A stretch of 64,000 bases of DNA, from contig JARYHS010009186.1 of NCBI GenBank assembly GCA_031002005.1, forward strand, positions 185,220,437 to 185,284,436, read 5' to 3'. The notes under the pieces were generated by a model. It was given only the letters and a program-made list of their open reading frames with translations, searched no databases and was not told the origin of the DNA. The position numbers and the translations under genes were made by a program. Positions 23,608 to 35,420 of this stretch are shown here, one piece after another; within the stretch, counting starts at the first letter, position 1; each line of letters starts with the position of its first letter. This DNA is from Vandiemenella viatica (Eukaryota; Arthropoda; Insecta; Orthoptera; Morabidae).

Positions 23608-23645
23608 TCTCAAACTGAAGTTTGCAGGTTCGATCCCCGCTTCCG

Positions 23646-24304
23646 AAGAGAGTTTTTATTTTCGCTTTCTTTGGCGGTCCCATGTCTCGAGTACGCTTGG
23701 CAACACCGCCTGTGGAAGACTGTTTGAATTCGCCCGCGCAGCGCTCTTATTGGCCAACTTTAGCTGCCGATAATTCAGAAACGGTAAGACTTTTAATAGA
23801 TTTTTTTGTTTTTATTTTGTTAGTGCAACGTCCCCAACACTGCCATTACCCGCCGATGAGTGAATTTCTGACCACCCTGTATATATTTTCATCCCTAAAT
23901 CATAAGAAAAATCTAATATTGGAATTTTTCCCCGTATTTATTTTATTACAATCCCAAAAACGAACAAATCTGGCACACATTTGTGGCTTAATTGCTTTCC
24001 TCCGGATGAAGCGATATAGCTGAGAATTTTTTAGTGCATAGAGATCAGCAAATTTAGCTAATATCTTAAAATTTACTTTGCTCCTATGCTTGGTTTGGAA
24101 GTTAGTAGTAATTTATTTATGGTGGTAGTTAAACCAGTGGCAATGTGCATTGCTCGGCTACGGTGCAGACCCATTGTTTTCAGAGATGTGGCATTGTTGA
24201 TAACGTATATTGATGTCTCCAATTCTGAAATGTTCTTATTCGCCGATTTTCAAATGGAATCATTACATTTATGCAGCGATTCAGAATTACAAAAAGAAAT
24301 GCGA
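23646..24304. other. Unassigned stretch
   Basis: Follows the split tRNA-like head. Frames of 80-130 codons run across it without recognisable content. Confidence 0.45.
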
Positions 24305-24552
24305 TCCCACAAGAACAATTCTTGTAATAATATGCCAAGTCTCGTGCTCGTGTAGTGACAAAAAGTTACGAAATCTGCTTCCGAATCAAGTCTACACTTT
24401 ACAGTGTGTATTCACTTCACTTTGTGAAACAGAATGGTTTCTCTAGGTATCATAGATCATTTATTCAGAATTTTATTAAAAAAAATCTGATGATTTGGCC
24501 ATTATGCACGTCATAATTTTTACTAAAATTGAAGGCATAATATATACTTCTC

Positions 24553-24596
<44 letters not shown>

Positions 24597-24892
24597 CCAG
24601 GGAAATCTTGGCTTTAATGTATTTGTAAGTTTAACCAAGAAACACATTTAAGATACTTATATAGGTTAACTAAAACATGGCGCGCATAATGGCCAAGTCA
24701 CCAGAATTTTTTGATTTTTTTTTTAATTCTGAATAAATGATCCATGACACCGATAGAAACAATTCCGTTTCACAAAGTGAAGTGAATACACGCTGTGAAG
24801 AGTACACTTGGCTCAGAAGGAGATCACCACACGTTCACGAGACTTGGCCTATTTTTACAAGAATTATTGTTGTGGGACATATTATATTGGTA
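24305..24892. repeat. Inverted repeat with central poly(A)
   Basis: Arms 24305-24530 and about 24665-24892 are diverged reverse complements. For example, GTGTATTCACTTCACTTTGTG at 24406 matches its complement ending 24791, and GATCATTTATTCAGAATT at 24449 matches GAATAAATGATCC near 24731. A run of 36 A (24560-24595) lies at the axis. It could be a foldback element or two tail-to-tail copies of one repeat. Confidence 0.8.
24560..24595. repeat. Poly(A) run, 36 bases
   Basis: Uninterrupted A run at the axis of the inverted repeat. It could be a retrotransposon tail; length in the assembly may be unreliable. Confidence 0.95.
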
Positions 24893-27068
24893 ACATAATA
24901 ACGATTGTGCATCGAAGTTGTTTTCTCCTTTCATTGTTATTGCCGATTAAAATTTACAAAATGATTGCATCGTTTTAACTGCTTCTTCATCTAAGCTCCA
25001 TGATATTTCAATCTCAAAGTTTTATCAGAAAGTTAAGTGAACTAGCTGATTTATCTCTGCGTTTGATTTAACAACCACAATATATGTTGGTTAAAATACT
25101 TTATTATGGTAGGGTATTAAAATTTAGGATAACATAAATAACGAATTAGACATTAATACTGCATCAGACCTACCCTGCATATCGTAGCTTGCAGACGTAC
25201 TCAAGAAGTCTCATTTCCCACACATACGTTTACCACTTCAATTAAAGCGAGTTCTCTGTGCGCTCAACTTAGCTGAGGGCGGAGATTTGTATTGAAGGCT
25301 CATTTTCCAAGCGAACGCCCGCATGTCGGTTAGTGCAGGGGCAGTCCGGCCACCCGCGAAACTGGACAGTGTGTGAGATGAAGTGCGGTACAAGAGACCA
25401 GTGAAGGGGCCGAAAATAGCGAGGTAGCACCAGACCAAAGGATCCTAAACAAAAGCAAATCTAAAATAAATACTTAAGACAATATTTTTAAGCTTGATCC
25501 TTCATAATATAGCGTATATTTAAATACACAAAATTTAACTCAGTCTAATCGAATCAGGTGGTATCAGGGGGCTCTCAGCGCATTATTTAAACCTGTTACA
25601 GTAAGTATAGTTATTGGTCATAGCGTATATCTGTATAGTAAACAACCACGATATAATCCAATTTATGAGACAAAACATATTGTTATATCCACATTTTGCA
25701 ACGTTATTGTAAGCGTATTAGCATTTTTTGTTATTATTATTTTACCCCTCTCTTAATTTCGTACTGTTCGTATACTTAGTTGTGGATATACGTAGCTTCA
25801 ATCCTCTTCTTGGTGTAATATTTGCCCCACTTCATATAATTCGAAAGGGAATTTAGCTAGAGAAGTGAAGCAAAGGAAATATCACTTTCAACAAAACACA
25901 CAACTTCTGATTCACTAAATTATTTATTACCGATCTTTCACTAGAAGTACCTCCCCTTTTCATTTCTTTTATTAACACAAACACTTGCCAGTTCACTATT
26001 TTACATCGCTTACTTTTCTCACACGATTATTGCACATTGACACTTTACTGCTAGGGCATAAAGCGAGATACTTCCTTTTGCTTTCTCCACCATATCTTCT
26101 TCTTGCGAACAACTATCCAACAAAAATACTCTCCTTCTCCAACATTCATGGTTAAGAATGCTAGAACATTCTCTTAAATATATACACTGTCTTCTTCATA
26201 TGTCTACCACATTAGAATTAAAAGGAACATTGAATTAGGAAAGGAAATAAAAACCTTGTTTCCTTACACTATGCACTGAACTGGAAACTCCTCAGAAAAG
26301 GTAACATCATTCCTTTTCATCAAAGTATTGCAACATCATATTTCTATTTGTCGTATTGCGTACATATGTATTGACAATTCTGACCAAGCGAAAATAACCA
26401 TCTTACTAGGAAAACAGCATGATTAAAACCAGTCTTATTTTAGCGAAAAGAGATTTATTGTAATTGCATAGGTTAATATACATTAGCACTCTAAAAGATT
26501 CTTGTGACAGGAAAATGGCAGAAAGATGGTATATCTGCGTCTCAGTTTCTGTAAAAATTAAACTTAATTCAGGGTTTTTAAAACTCATAAAGCGCAAAAT
26601 GTGTCACATTCTAACTAAATTGTATTCGTAGAGTATCATATCAGAACCCCCAGTAGTTCTACTTTTTATTTATAGTTATAGTGACTACAGTTCCGCTATT
26701 TCCTCAGTTTATATTGTTTGTGAGCACACCAACTTTTAGGTTTACTCTAAAGCAGTGATTCTCAATTCGACCTAGGACAGTAGGTACACGTGCTCAATAT
26801 TAAAAATTTGATTTTAATCTAATAAAGCTATCACAGCAAAAAAAATTAACAGCGAGTCATAACATAATATTGTGGTATTATTCTTTATTTCTTTTCAGTA
26901 GTTTACTATCACGTTTTAGGTTCATAATATTATTATTCATATTACTGATAAATGTTAAGAGTATTCTTTATGTAATTCACTTCCAATATTGCTTCCGAAG
27001 GAATCAAAAGACGCTTTTATATATGTTATGCAATAAAGGTATAGTACAATTAGTCCGAAATGTAACTA
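24893..27068. other. Unassigned stretch with a GC-richer patch
   Basis: Mostly AT-rich. The part 25240-25440 is GC-richer (GAACGCCCGCATGTCGG and onward) and has a 66-codon minus frame without recognisable motifs. No gene is supported. Confidence 0.45.
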
Positions 27069-28182
27069 CACTGAAATGTCAAATGGGACACCTCCTAATA
27101 TCGTGTGAGTCCTCCTTCTGATCGGCCAAGTGCAGCAATCCAAAGTTGTAATGGCCTGTCAAGTCGTCAGAAGCCCCCTGAAGAAATATTCAGCATTGCT
27201 TCGCCTAGAGACATCCATAACTGCGAAAGTGTTTCCAGTGCAGGACATTATGCACGAGTGATCTTTCTATCATGTCACACATATGTTCAATTGGATTCAT
27301 GTCTTGCGATCTAGGTGGCCAAATAATTTGCTGAATTTCTCCAGAATAATGGCCCGGGGAAATGGCATACTATGGTCCTAGAAAAGTCCATCGCTGTTTG
27401 GGAAAATGGAGGCCATGAATGGATGTAAATGGTTTCCAAGTAGCTGAACATAGTCATTTAATTGACAAGATGTACCAATTCATGCCATGAAAACACATAC
27501 CCCTACCACAATGGAACCAGCATCAACTTACACAGAGATTCCTGACAACTGGATCCATGGCCTCGTGGGATATACGCCACATTCCAGCTCTTACCAATTG
27601 AGATTTTTAATGTTCTGATCACGCAACTTTTTTCCAATCGTCTAAGGTCCAACCGGTATGTTCAAGATCCCAGGAAAGGAGCCGAAGCCGAGAGCGCTTT
27701 ATTAGCAGAGATACTCGCGTGGATCTTCTGATGCATCCGTTCAAAGCCAGATTTTGTTGCACTGTCCGCGCGGATACGTCTGCAGTGCATCCCACATTTA
27801 ATGTTGCTGTTCTTTGACGCGGCGTTGCCTGTCTACACTCACACCTCGACGCAGACGAAGCTGGTCTCAGTCATTTGAGTAGACGTCGTCAGCTACTGCT
27901 TTGTCAATGGCGGAAGCTAATGTCGGAAATTACATATTTACAGTTGACATTGTGGATCGAGGAATGTTTAATTCACGAACAATTTTCGAAATGAAGTAAC
28001 CCATGCGGCTAGCGACAACTCCCATCCCGCGTTCAGACTACATTAATTCATGACAGAAAAACCTTTCAAACGACTCACGAAAGTACATATGAAAGCACCG
28101 ACCCTGTATGGCACATTTATACGTTTCTTGAGCCATATGTATGTTTGCATATTCCTTTCCCATGACTTTTGGTACTTCAGTG
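27069..28182 (-). mobile_element. Tc1-like DNA transposon, full length but decayed
   Basis: The ends are CACTGAAATGTC (27069) and its inverted partner ACTTCAGTG (to 28182), each next to a TA (27067-27068 and 28183-28184), as expected for Tc1/mariner TA insertions. The minus strand, read across frameshifts and stops, shows a helix-turn-helix-like segment (ISKIVRELNIPRSTMS) near the N-terminus and a TIGKKLRDQ-like region. A catalytic DDNAPxHRA-like motif appears as DHSMPFPRA, followed by FGHLDRKT...IQLNICVT where intact relatives have W.PRSPDMNPIEH. The length of about 1.1 kb is shorter than intact relatives of about 1.5 kb, so internal deletions are likely. It cannot encode active transposase. 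Confidence 0.8.
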
Positions 28183-29194
28183 TATAATATTTGTACTTTC
28201 TTACTATATGTGGCACCTCGTCTCTGTCACGGAACGCCACGTATAATATTTTTTATTTACTAACCTTTCATGTTAGTATTGAAGATTAACATTTTTTATT
28301 ATTCTTCATAAAAAATAAACAAATAAAAACTCCACTTTTGGTTTTTATTTCCTTTAATTTACTGCTTCTTCGCACACAGATACAATTCGCCGTTTATCTA
28401 AAACGTACGTCTCTTTCTTTTTCAAAAATCTTCTTTTACATTCACAATTCATTGTTCAGAGATTATCGTATACATTTCCACAGAGATAACTTTCGTCCAA
28501 ATTGAATAAACATAAAAATTATTACACCAAAAAATATTAAACTAAACAAGAAGCACATAAGAAAATGAAAAGAACGTTAATCATAAATGCTTTAAATATT
28601 AGGAGACTGTGTATCCTTACAAGTGTAATGTACACATTGCTAAAAAAAATTAAACCCATGTAAGGTAATGTTCCATATAATTATTTTTAACATTTCATTG
28701 GTTCTTGAGTTAAAAAATATTGAGAAACTCTGCTCTCCAGCATACCCTTGCATTTTAATCTTGTATTTTTAATGGATGTATTTAATTTTACTAAATTTTG
28801 AATTCGGTTCCCAATAACTCATTCTGAACGAGCTGAAAATATAAATTTCATGTAACAACAAATCTATATTATCCGAAGCATCTATCACATGGTAACACAG
28901 TAAAAAAAAAAATAAACAATTAAAAAAAAGTGTTGCGAAAATAATATATGAACGCAGGGCGAATGAAATTCTAGCTGCTCAAATGTTATTATTGTCCAGT
29001 ACCAATGTTGTATTTCGCAGGGTTTGTCCGCACTAAACATTAAATATTAAACATTACTAAATACTACACATTAAATACTAAACGAGCCATCTGCTAGTTC
29101 GTGCTCAAGTGCCTGATTTTAAAAATTAACTTTTTTTTTCCTTTTTGTTTTACACCTCGTCGTTGTAAAGATAAATAGAAGCGGAAGAAGGATG
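28183..29194. other. Unassigned AT-rich stretch
   Basis: Contains a small array of ATTAAATACTAAAC-like words around 29035-29090. No gene is recognised. Confidence 0.5.
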
Positions 29195-29390
29195 GTGACA
29201 AGGAACCTGAAGGAATTTGATCACTATCATTTCAAGGAACCTTCCAGGCATTCACCTGTAGTGATTACGGGAAATCATGGAAAACAGAAATCTGAATAGC
29301 TGGATGGGATTAGATACACGTTCTCCCGAATACTGGGCCAGAGCATTACCACTAGCTAACAGGGCATGCTGAAAACTGAAGCTTTGAAGT
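29195..29390 (-). mobile_element. SINE family S3, diverged copy
   Basis: Minus-strand order: a GGTAATGCTCTGGCCCAG-like head remnant, then the B-box region, a TTCTGTTTTCCATGATTTCC body and a CATTCCAGG-like segment. The head A box is poorly kept. Confidence 0.6.
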
Positions 29391-30974
29391 TCTAATCGTA
29401 ATTCTTTAAAGGTCCTCGACCCAACTTTCACCCACGTAATGCGTATGTTAAATACGCACCTTGAATTGGATTCCCTGATAAACCATATTTCTCAAAGGAA
29501 GCGGATGATTAAATTTTGTTTCATCTCTCAGAAATACGTCTATTGTTTTAATGGCACCTGAATAATTTTATTTGACTTTATGGGAGTTAATTTTTTTAAA
29601 GTTTTGTATAATTTATTAATGCCGTTCTTCAAATTCTCAAAAAAAAATCCAAAGAAAATTTTATTGTTAACTATTATTCAGCTGTTTAAGCAACCTGTGC
29701 ATTAATCTGCGAACCTCGTACTGAGCTCTAATTGTAGATATGATCCACTGTAGCAAGATTCTATTCCGAATCGTATAATTTACTATGATTAACACTAAAA
29801 TGGGTGAAAAATGATAAAACGTTTGTATTTATAAATATCCAATTAATAATTTATTTCTTAAATGAACTGGCTGGTTTATTACTATTTGTTTGGCTGTAAA
29901 CATTACTTACAAAAATAATTTTGCTCAGTGTCACACGATATTTATTATTATTAAGAATTAGCCATAGGGGAGTTTCTCCAGTCATTAAATGAAATAATTC
30001 GGGTTTAGGCACTTCCAATAGTGCAAATCGTATTTTTTCCCACTAATCTGTCACATTCCTGGTGTTTCTCCACTGAATATCTTGTCACTGAAGAACTGAC
30101 ACACTAGATTCATTTTGCCGATGGCAACATGTTTCTGTTTCTTGAACTCTTTAGTGAGATACTAACGGAATGCCTCATCTCCCAAACTGTAATCTCAACT
30201 TCTTCTGCTTCGCACTTCTCGCACACTTAATGCATTGTGCATATACTTGCCATCGTTGTCTTTCACGGACTTCATTCATTGTAACTCTGTTTAGTTCATT
30301 TCGTATTCTTGTTTCTTCAGCTCTTTCTCTATATCTGCTTGATAAGTAACTCACTCAGTTCTTTTCTCCAAACGTGCATTTCGCTACCCATCTGTTTCAT
30401 TTCTTCGATTTTTTCTGTTTCCTTCTTTTCGATTCACCTCATTTTTACGTTTCGCAGCCTGTTAAATGGTAATGTTGCTATTCACTTTAAAATTCCAATT
30501 AATACACTGTTCAAATCTTAAGCTTATTCTGTTTAAAAATTTACACTGAAATTTATTTCACTTTCATTTTTCCTTCATTCACTTTAATTGATTTCAAAAG
30601 GTGTACTGGCTATGTACACTATTCTTAGCTGGAATGTGTCTCCATTACAAGAGGTTAATGGAACATTCAAGGATGCTCCAAAAGATTCTGGACTGCCGTT
30701 TTCGGTTTCTAGAACATTCTCGTAACTTTCTCAACATTCTCCAACATTCTCAATTCTACGCCTACGTGTTTTCGCAGTAACCACTCGACCTGCCATTTTA
30801 CCTGATGAAGGCAGTGAAGGAAGCTGTGGAAACGTCGTGCACGAAGAACTAATCCGGCTTCATTTAATTTTGTTTATTTTATTTCCTTTTATTTTTCTGA
30901 AATTAATCTAATTTCAAATTCGTTACTAAACAAAATTTCTGAAACAAAAGAATACAAAACAAATAGCATCGACA
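29391..30974. other. Unassigned AT-rich stretch
   Basis: Near 30795-30845 GATGAAGGCAGTGAAGGAAG and TGTGGAAACGTCG resemble the 3' region of Penelope-like elements but are too short to call. Words with AACATTCTC recur around 30710-30760. No gene is seen. Confidence 0.4.
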
Positions 30975-31145
30975 GTCAAGCCGCGCGTGGTGGGTAAGCT
31001 GTAACACTTGGGCCTAGTATTCGCTAGGACGCGTTTTCAAATCAACATCCGGCCGTCCTGATTTCGGTTTTCCGTGGTCCCGAAATCACTCTACGTAAAT
31101 TCCGATCTGGTTCCTTTCAAAGAACATGGCAGAATTCCTTCCTAC
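30975..31145 (+). mobile_element. SINE family S3 copy
   Basis: Diverged head (GCGCGTGGTGGGTAAGC), then the S3 body: ATCCGGCCGTCCTGATTTCG, TTTTCCGTGGTCCCGAAATC and CATGGCAGAATTCCTTCC. It is directly followed by an S1 copy. Confidence 0.65.
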
Positions 31146-31505
31146 ACCACCTCTTCTTGCTCTAGAGTGGTCTAAGGCGTGTGACAAGGAAAAAGAAGAT
31201 CCCGGTTCGAATCCCGGTATCGGCTGGAATTTTTACGGTCTTAAAATCTGACCTTCGCCTCTGGCAAAACTTTGCTTTGTCATGTGACATCACTAGGACG
31301 CTCCATGGTTCGGATTCCACGTTGAACTGTAGGTTCCCTATAGCTGGTTGGATTACCGGGTTAGGTTATGTTAGTCACGACAGAGGCAAAACTCTGTCAA
31401 ATGGCAGCCGAACTACCCTTCGGGGGTTTCCCGGACAACATTGCCGTACGCCCTTTTTTCTCGTTCTAATGGCTTCAACGTCAATGAGTTGTAAAGCGTA
31501 AAGCA
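31146..31505 (+). mobile_element. SINE family S1 copy
   Basis: Head remnant AGTGGTCTAAGGCGTGTGAC with B box CCCGGTTCGAATCCCGG, then the body CATGGTTCGGATTCCACG, GTTGAACTGTAGGTTCC and a final CCTTCGGGGGTTTCCCGG block. The 106-codon frame here (31181-31501) lies inside the SINE and is not a gene. Confidence 0.7.
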
Positions 31506-31607
31506 AAAAATAAAGTAAACAAAATACAGTGATAAAACATTATTGAATCGCTGAGAAAATGTGATGGATATTGTTATAAACATCAGCCAGACACCAGAAA
31601 AACATGA

Positions 31608-32300
31608 ATGAAAATGTTTGCTAACGCACCGAAAATGGCTTTGTGTTTACGTCAGATGGAGCCGAGTGACAGAGCGGCCACACCACGTTCGCCAAAACGC
31701 TGTTCATTTCCGGTGCCGGGACGTGACGCAGCAGTGCGCTGTGGGAGAGGTGGGGGGGGGGGCGTGAATCGCTATTTGTTCGAGCGTTTTTCGCGACCGT
31801 CAGCAGTTGGCAACAGTGCTGCTTGTTATTCCGCGCCACCAGCTTCTGGTTCACTGCGCGACACGACGCCCACTCATCTGCCAACGAGAGGGGAAGTATA
31901 TTCACGCGAAAATGTAGCAAATCGACCATACCTAATATTAACGAAACAGTCGCGGAGATATTATATTAACTGCAAAGGTTTCTTTTTCTTACCGTTTTCC
32001 TGCTATTCAGTGATCCCCCCGTCCCTCCCCCGCCCCCTCCCTCTCGCTCCCCATTTACTGAATCCTGCTTACCTGGGGGGTCGCAAGTTCTGTCATATTT
32101 CTGTTCGCGATGTTACTAACGGTATATGTAATTTTGTTACGTTTGCAAATTGTACATTTTTCAACCTTCCCCTCATTCCCTTATGCATTTGCGCAAAAGC
32201 ACCTAAAAACCGTATTCCGGAAAACAGATCCGTTAAGTCTGATGTTTGCACCCACGAGCGTTGGGGCTATAATAGCAGCTTTTAAACGCGCATGACATAT
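31608..32300. other. GC-richer segment with a 225-codon open frame, function unknown
   Basis: The plus-strand frame 31608-32285 is the longest clean frame outside repeats, but its protein is basic, low in structure and includes a G10 run, and resembles no family I know. A minus frame of 102 codons overlaps it. The GC-rich first half (31650-31910), with several CGCG and GACGC words, could be a CpG-rich regulatory region or an unrecognised repeat. I do not call a gene. Confidence 0.3.
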
Positions 32301-32534
32301 AGCCTAAATTCCCCTTGAACTTCCAGTAATTATTAAGTCCTCAGAACATAGTTTGCTGAATATTTTTGACGTGTTTGGAGAGAATCGACAATCCCCATTG
32401 TTAGGTTCTATTGTGCGAATATTCCATTTAAAAAAATGAATGATATAAGATGGCCAGAAAATTCTGTCTTTACGTCAACACAAATTCTGACTAATGTTTT
32501 CTGTACTTTTCAACTGTTCATATTTCCATCACAA

Positions 32535-32755
32535 AGGCACCGAGAGTGGTGGTGTAACGGTTAGCGTTCTGGCTTCGCATCCCCGTCCGGGCATCCAGAT
32601 TTGGGTTTTACATGGTTTCCCAGATCACTCCAGGCAAATGCCGGGATGCTTCCTTCAAAAGGCCATGGCCGAATTCCTACCCATTTCTTGCCCCCCATCC
32701 TTTCCCGTCTCAAAAGACCTCGCTGTTAAGAGACGATAAGCAGTTAAAAACAAAA
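32535..32755 (+). mobile_element. SINE family S3 copy
   Basis: Starts ACCGAGAGTGGTGGTGTAAC with A box GGTGTAACGGTTAGCG, has a CCCCGTCCGGGCATCCAG B-box region, then TTGGGTTTTACATGGTTTCC, GGCCATGGCCGAATTCC and the end AGACGATAAGCAG. Part of the head between A and B box is deleted compared with 53580-53830. Confidence 0.85.
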
Positions 32756-32878
32756 GTGACTGAGTCGCTTCCGTTGACAATGCAATGTGTACTTGTGTGA
32801 ACTTGAGTAGGAAATAACATAGTCATAATACAAAAGCTATCGAATCATGGGGTATGTATACCCGACATGCACTTGGCC

Positions 32879-32909
<31 letters not shown>
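32879..32909. repeat. Poly(T) run, about 31 bases
   Basis: Homopolymer. On the minus strand it would be a poly(A) tail, but no retrotransposon body is recognised beside it. Confidence 0.9.
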
Positions 32910-32912
<3 letters not shown>

Positions 32913-34899
32913 TTTCTCCTGTCGGTTTTTTTTCCCTTAATTATTTTTGATTGTTCCAAATGTTGTCTCTAGTTATCCCAATACCATTTCTTTCTGTAAT
33001 TTCCCACTTGCCTTTCAGCCACCACCCTTTCTTACTTTTATTGTGTATTCTGTTTCCAATGCTCATATTATGATTTCAGGTCTAGTCCTCTTTATTCTAT
33101 CGGCTTTTATTCACCGTCTTCTCTTCAACTGAATTACTGCACTATTTGAACTTAGTCCTGCATTTACTGTTCTTGTTAACTACCCCTTCAGTTTATCCGC
33201 TTCTAGGACCTTTCCTCCGTTACACTACTTAATTATTTTAATTTGCATTTGTTCTTCGTAATTATCACAACGAGGTTAAACTCAATAATTACTCTCCGTT
33301 CTGATTCATAATCAAAAAACTATTCCGGTCAAAATCAATATTTCAGGCACTAAGAAAATATCAAGAAATAAATGATCAAGAATTGTTCCGATGGTGGCTA
33401 ATTCTCACAAACGCGATGACCTCCAGGATGAAGTATGTTTTTTTCCTAAAACAAGAATTCGTTATAAACATTCACCATACTTCATACGTTCTATGACTAA
33501 TGATTAAAAATTACTTACCAACTGAACTGTAAGGTTATAAATATGCTGGGTCATTAGACCAGCGTTTTGTGTTGTTAGAGCACGATCCGCCGCGGCCGCT
33601 CTCGCCTTGAGGTCTCAGGTTGGCTGGGCGTCGTTAGCTTTGAAGTTCCACCTTGCCTAGTGTTCTCGTTTACATCTACCAGCTGAGATTGCTTTCGGAC
33701 TAGCTTCAATCAGGCTTTGAGGGGAACGAGTCTACCAAGCTACCAATCGACTTGTGTTAGTTTCAGGTATTCTGGTCACCAGCTTCAGGTACTTATCAAG
33801 AAATATTTTAAACTGTAGATACGGACAGAATAAACTGTAAATATTTGTCTTATTTAAGATAATTCAAATCCTTGTGTGTCCATAGTCCACAGGACGTTTA
33901 AGGATTTTACATAATTTCGAAACTTCAGCGTGCTTAATATTTTAGTTCCCTTAAGTCTTTTAGAGAATTAGCGGAGTGGTATCTGTGCTTCTTTTATCAT
34001 CCTAAATTGTCAACAATAATATTTCGTTGGCCTGGTGTTACCAGAGCTTTCAACTCTGTCAATTACTATAGCTGAATAGTAAACCACTGGAACCGTTGTC
34101 TCACTCAACAATGCGACACCATTCGCTTCACAGAAGACATTACACGTATCACTTTGCAGCGAATTGCTTCAATCCTCGAGCATTTTAAAAATATAATGCT
34201 GGCCGAACGCCTGTTGTGAAAGCTTGAACCTCAAATGAGTACAATTCACCACTTCGGTTGCTTCGAAGCGACAGTATTTGCAAGAATTAATGAATTTTGT
34301 ATTAAGGGTTTTCATTTTTAGAAGCAGACGCAATATCATACTTTACTACATCTGGCACAATATCTAATAATAAAGATGAAACAGAGCCTTTGTGATAGGC
34401 AAGTGGCACTATTTTCCTGGTATACACATTAACTACACGTCTTCTACTCAGCATGTCTCAGATACGTTTTTCAAAACTGGCTTGCAAAGGACCTCCAAAA
34501 GTAAATAGTAATACATAGCGGAGACTACCCAATGTGTTTCATTCGATCCACGAAGTATAGCAGCACATACTGCAATTTGGGGAGGCTTCCGACATAATGT
34601 GTTTAAGTCATCATAGGTGTATTGCCGTAAGTACTTGATAATTATTTAACACTGGTACAGCAGCTTACGGCATAATCTTTACTCGCCCTTGGTTTGTCCA
34701 ATATAGACATATTTTCAGAGTCTGGACAAATATACGATAAACAGACAATAGAGGAATGCTAATACCTAATTTTTGAGTCGACACTGCACCCTATGAACTA
34801 AATTCAATTAGTAGGATCTCGACCGTGGAATAGATCCTATTCAAAAATAACGATTAGAAGCACTCACAGGTTAGTCGGTGCAGATTGTAGTAACCGAAG
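32910..34899. other. Unassigned stretch
   Basis: AT-rich. The 33540-33780 part is GC-richer (GATCCGCCGCGGCCGCTCTC) but matches nothing I know. No gene is supported. Confidence 0.45.
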
Positions 34900-35420
34900 C
34901 GATTATATTAACAGTTCCGGTATTTTAAAAACAACAGTAGGACCCATAGTGGAAGATTATTTTGACGAGAGAAAGGTTTCAACCCATTGGGTGCCCAAAC
35001 TTTTAGCAGAAGATCAAATGGCAATGAGAAATCAGATGTGTGCTAAAAACTAGCCCTGTTGTCAACCCAGAAGACTTTCCTCCTAGTCATAAATCTCTCA
35101 CTGGCATGGATGTAGCTCATAAAGTTGTATCGCCATCCCATACTAATAGATCTGGCCTCCTCAGGTCTATTACCAAACATTGAAAAGTGTCTGCATAATT
35201 TGTTGTCAAACACTGATGTTATTTGGGCTGTCAGCTCCCTTTTTGACACCCTTAAGAAATCATATAATAAGAGTGGCATAAAAGCACTGGAACAACATTG
35301 GACGAAATGTGAGGACTTAAAGAGACTGTTGAAAAACAAACAACAATTTTTCTTTTTATTCCTGCGGATCAGACCATAGAACTTAATGGACGTCTCTCGT
35401 ACATACATTGAAAACATAAC
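34900..35420 (+). mobile_element. Mariner-family transposase remnant, internally deleted
   Basis: Plus strand: ERKVSTHWVPKLLAED near 34970-35030 matches the R.WVP.LLT.EQ segment before the catalytic domain of mariner transposases. After a gap without the catalytic DDD core, 35125-35379 gives HPILIDLASSGLLPNIEKCL, then SLFDTLKKSYNKSGIKAL and EQHWTKCEDL. These match the C-terminal SPDLAPSD.FLF..L and ...Y..GI..L..RW.KCI of mariners. Stops and the missing core make it dead. The minus-strand 124-codon frame over the same place is a shadow. Confidence 0.75.

Larger units (their letters stand above)
22508..23645 (+). mobile_element. tRNA-like SINE head (S4) split by an insertion
   Basis: The left part, 22508-22571, carries GTCCGCCCTAGTGGCAGCGT and AGTCGGTAAGACGC (A-box like). 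The right part, from 23608, carries GTTTGCAGGTTCGATCCCCG (B box). Removing the intervening segment and one copy of the 12-bp duplication brings the two promoter halves to tRNA spacing. This indicates a tRNA-derived element that received the Penelope insertion. Confidence 0.6.

Noticed and set aside
31181..31501. 106-codon frame
   Set aside because: Entirely inside an S1 SINE copy.
35043..35417. 124-codon minus-strand frame
   Set aside because: Shadow of the mariner C-terminus, which reads on the plus strand.
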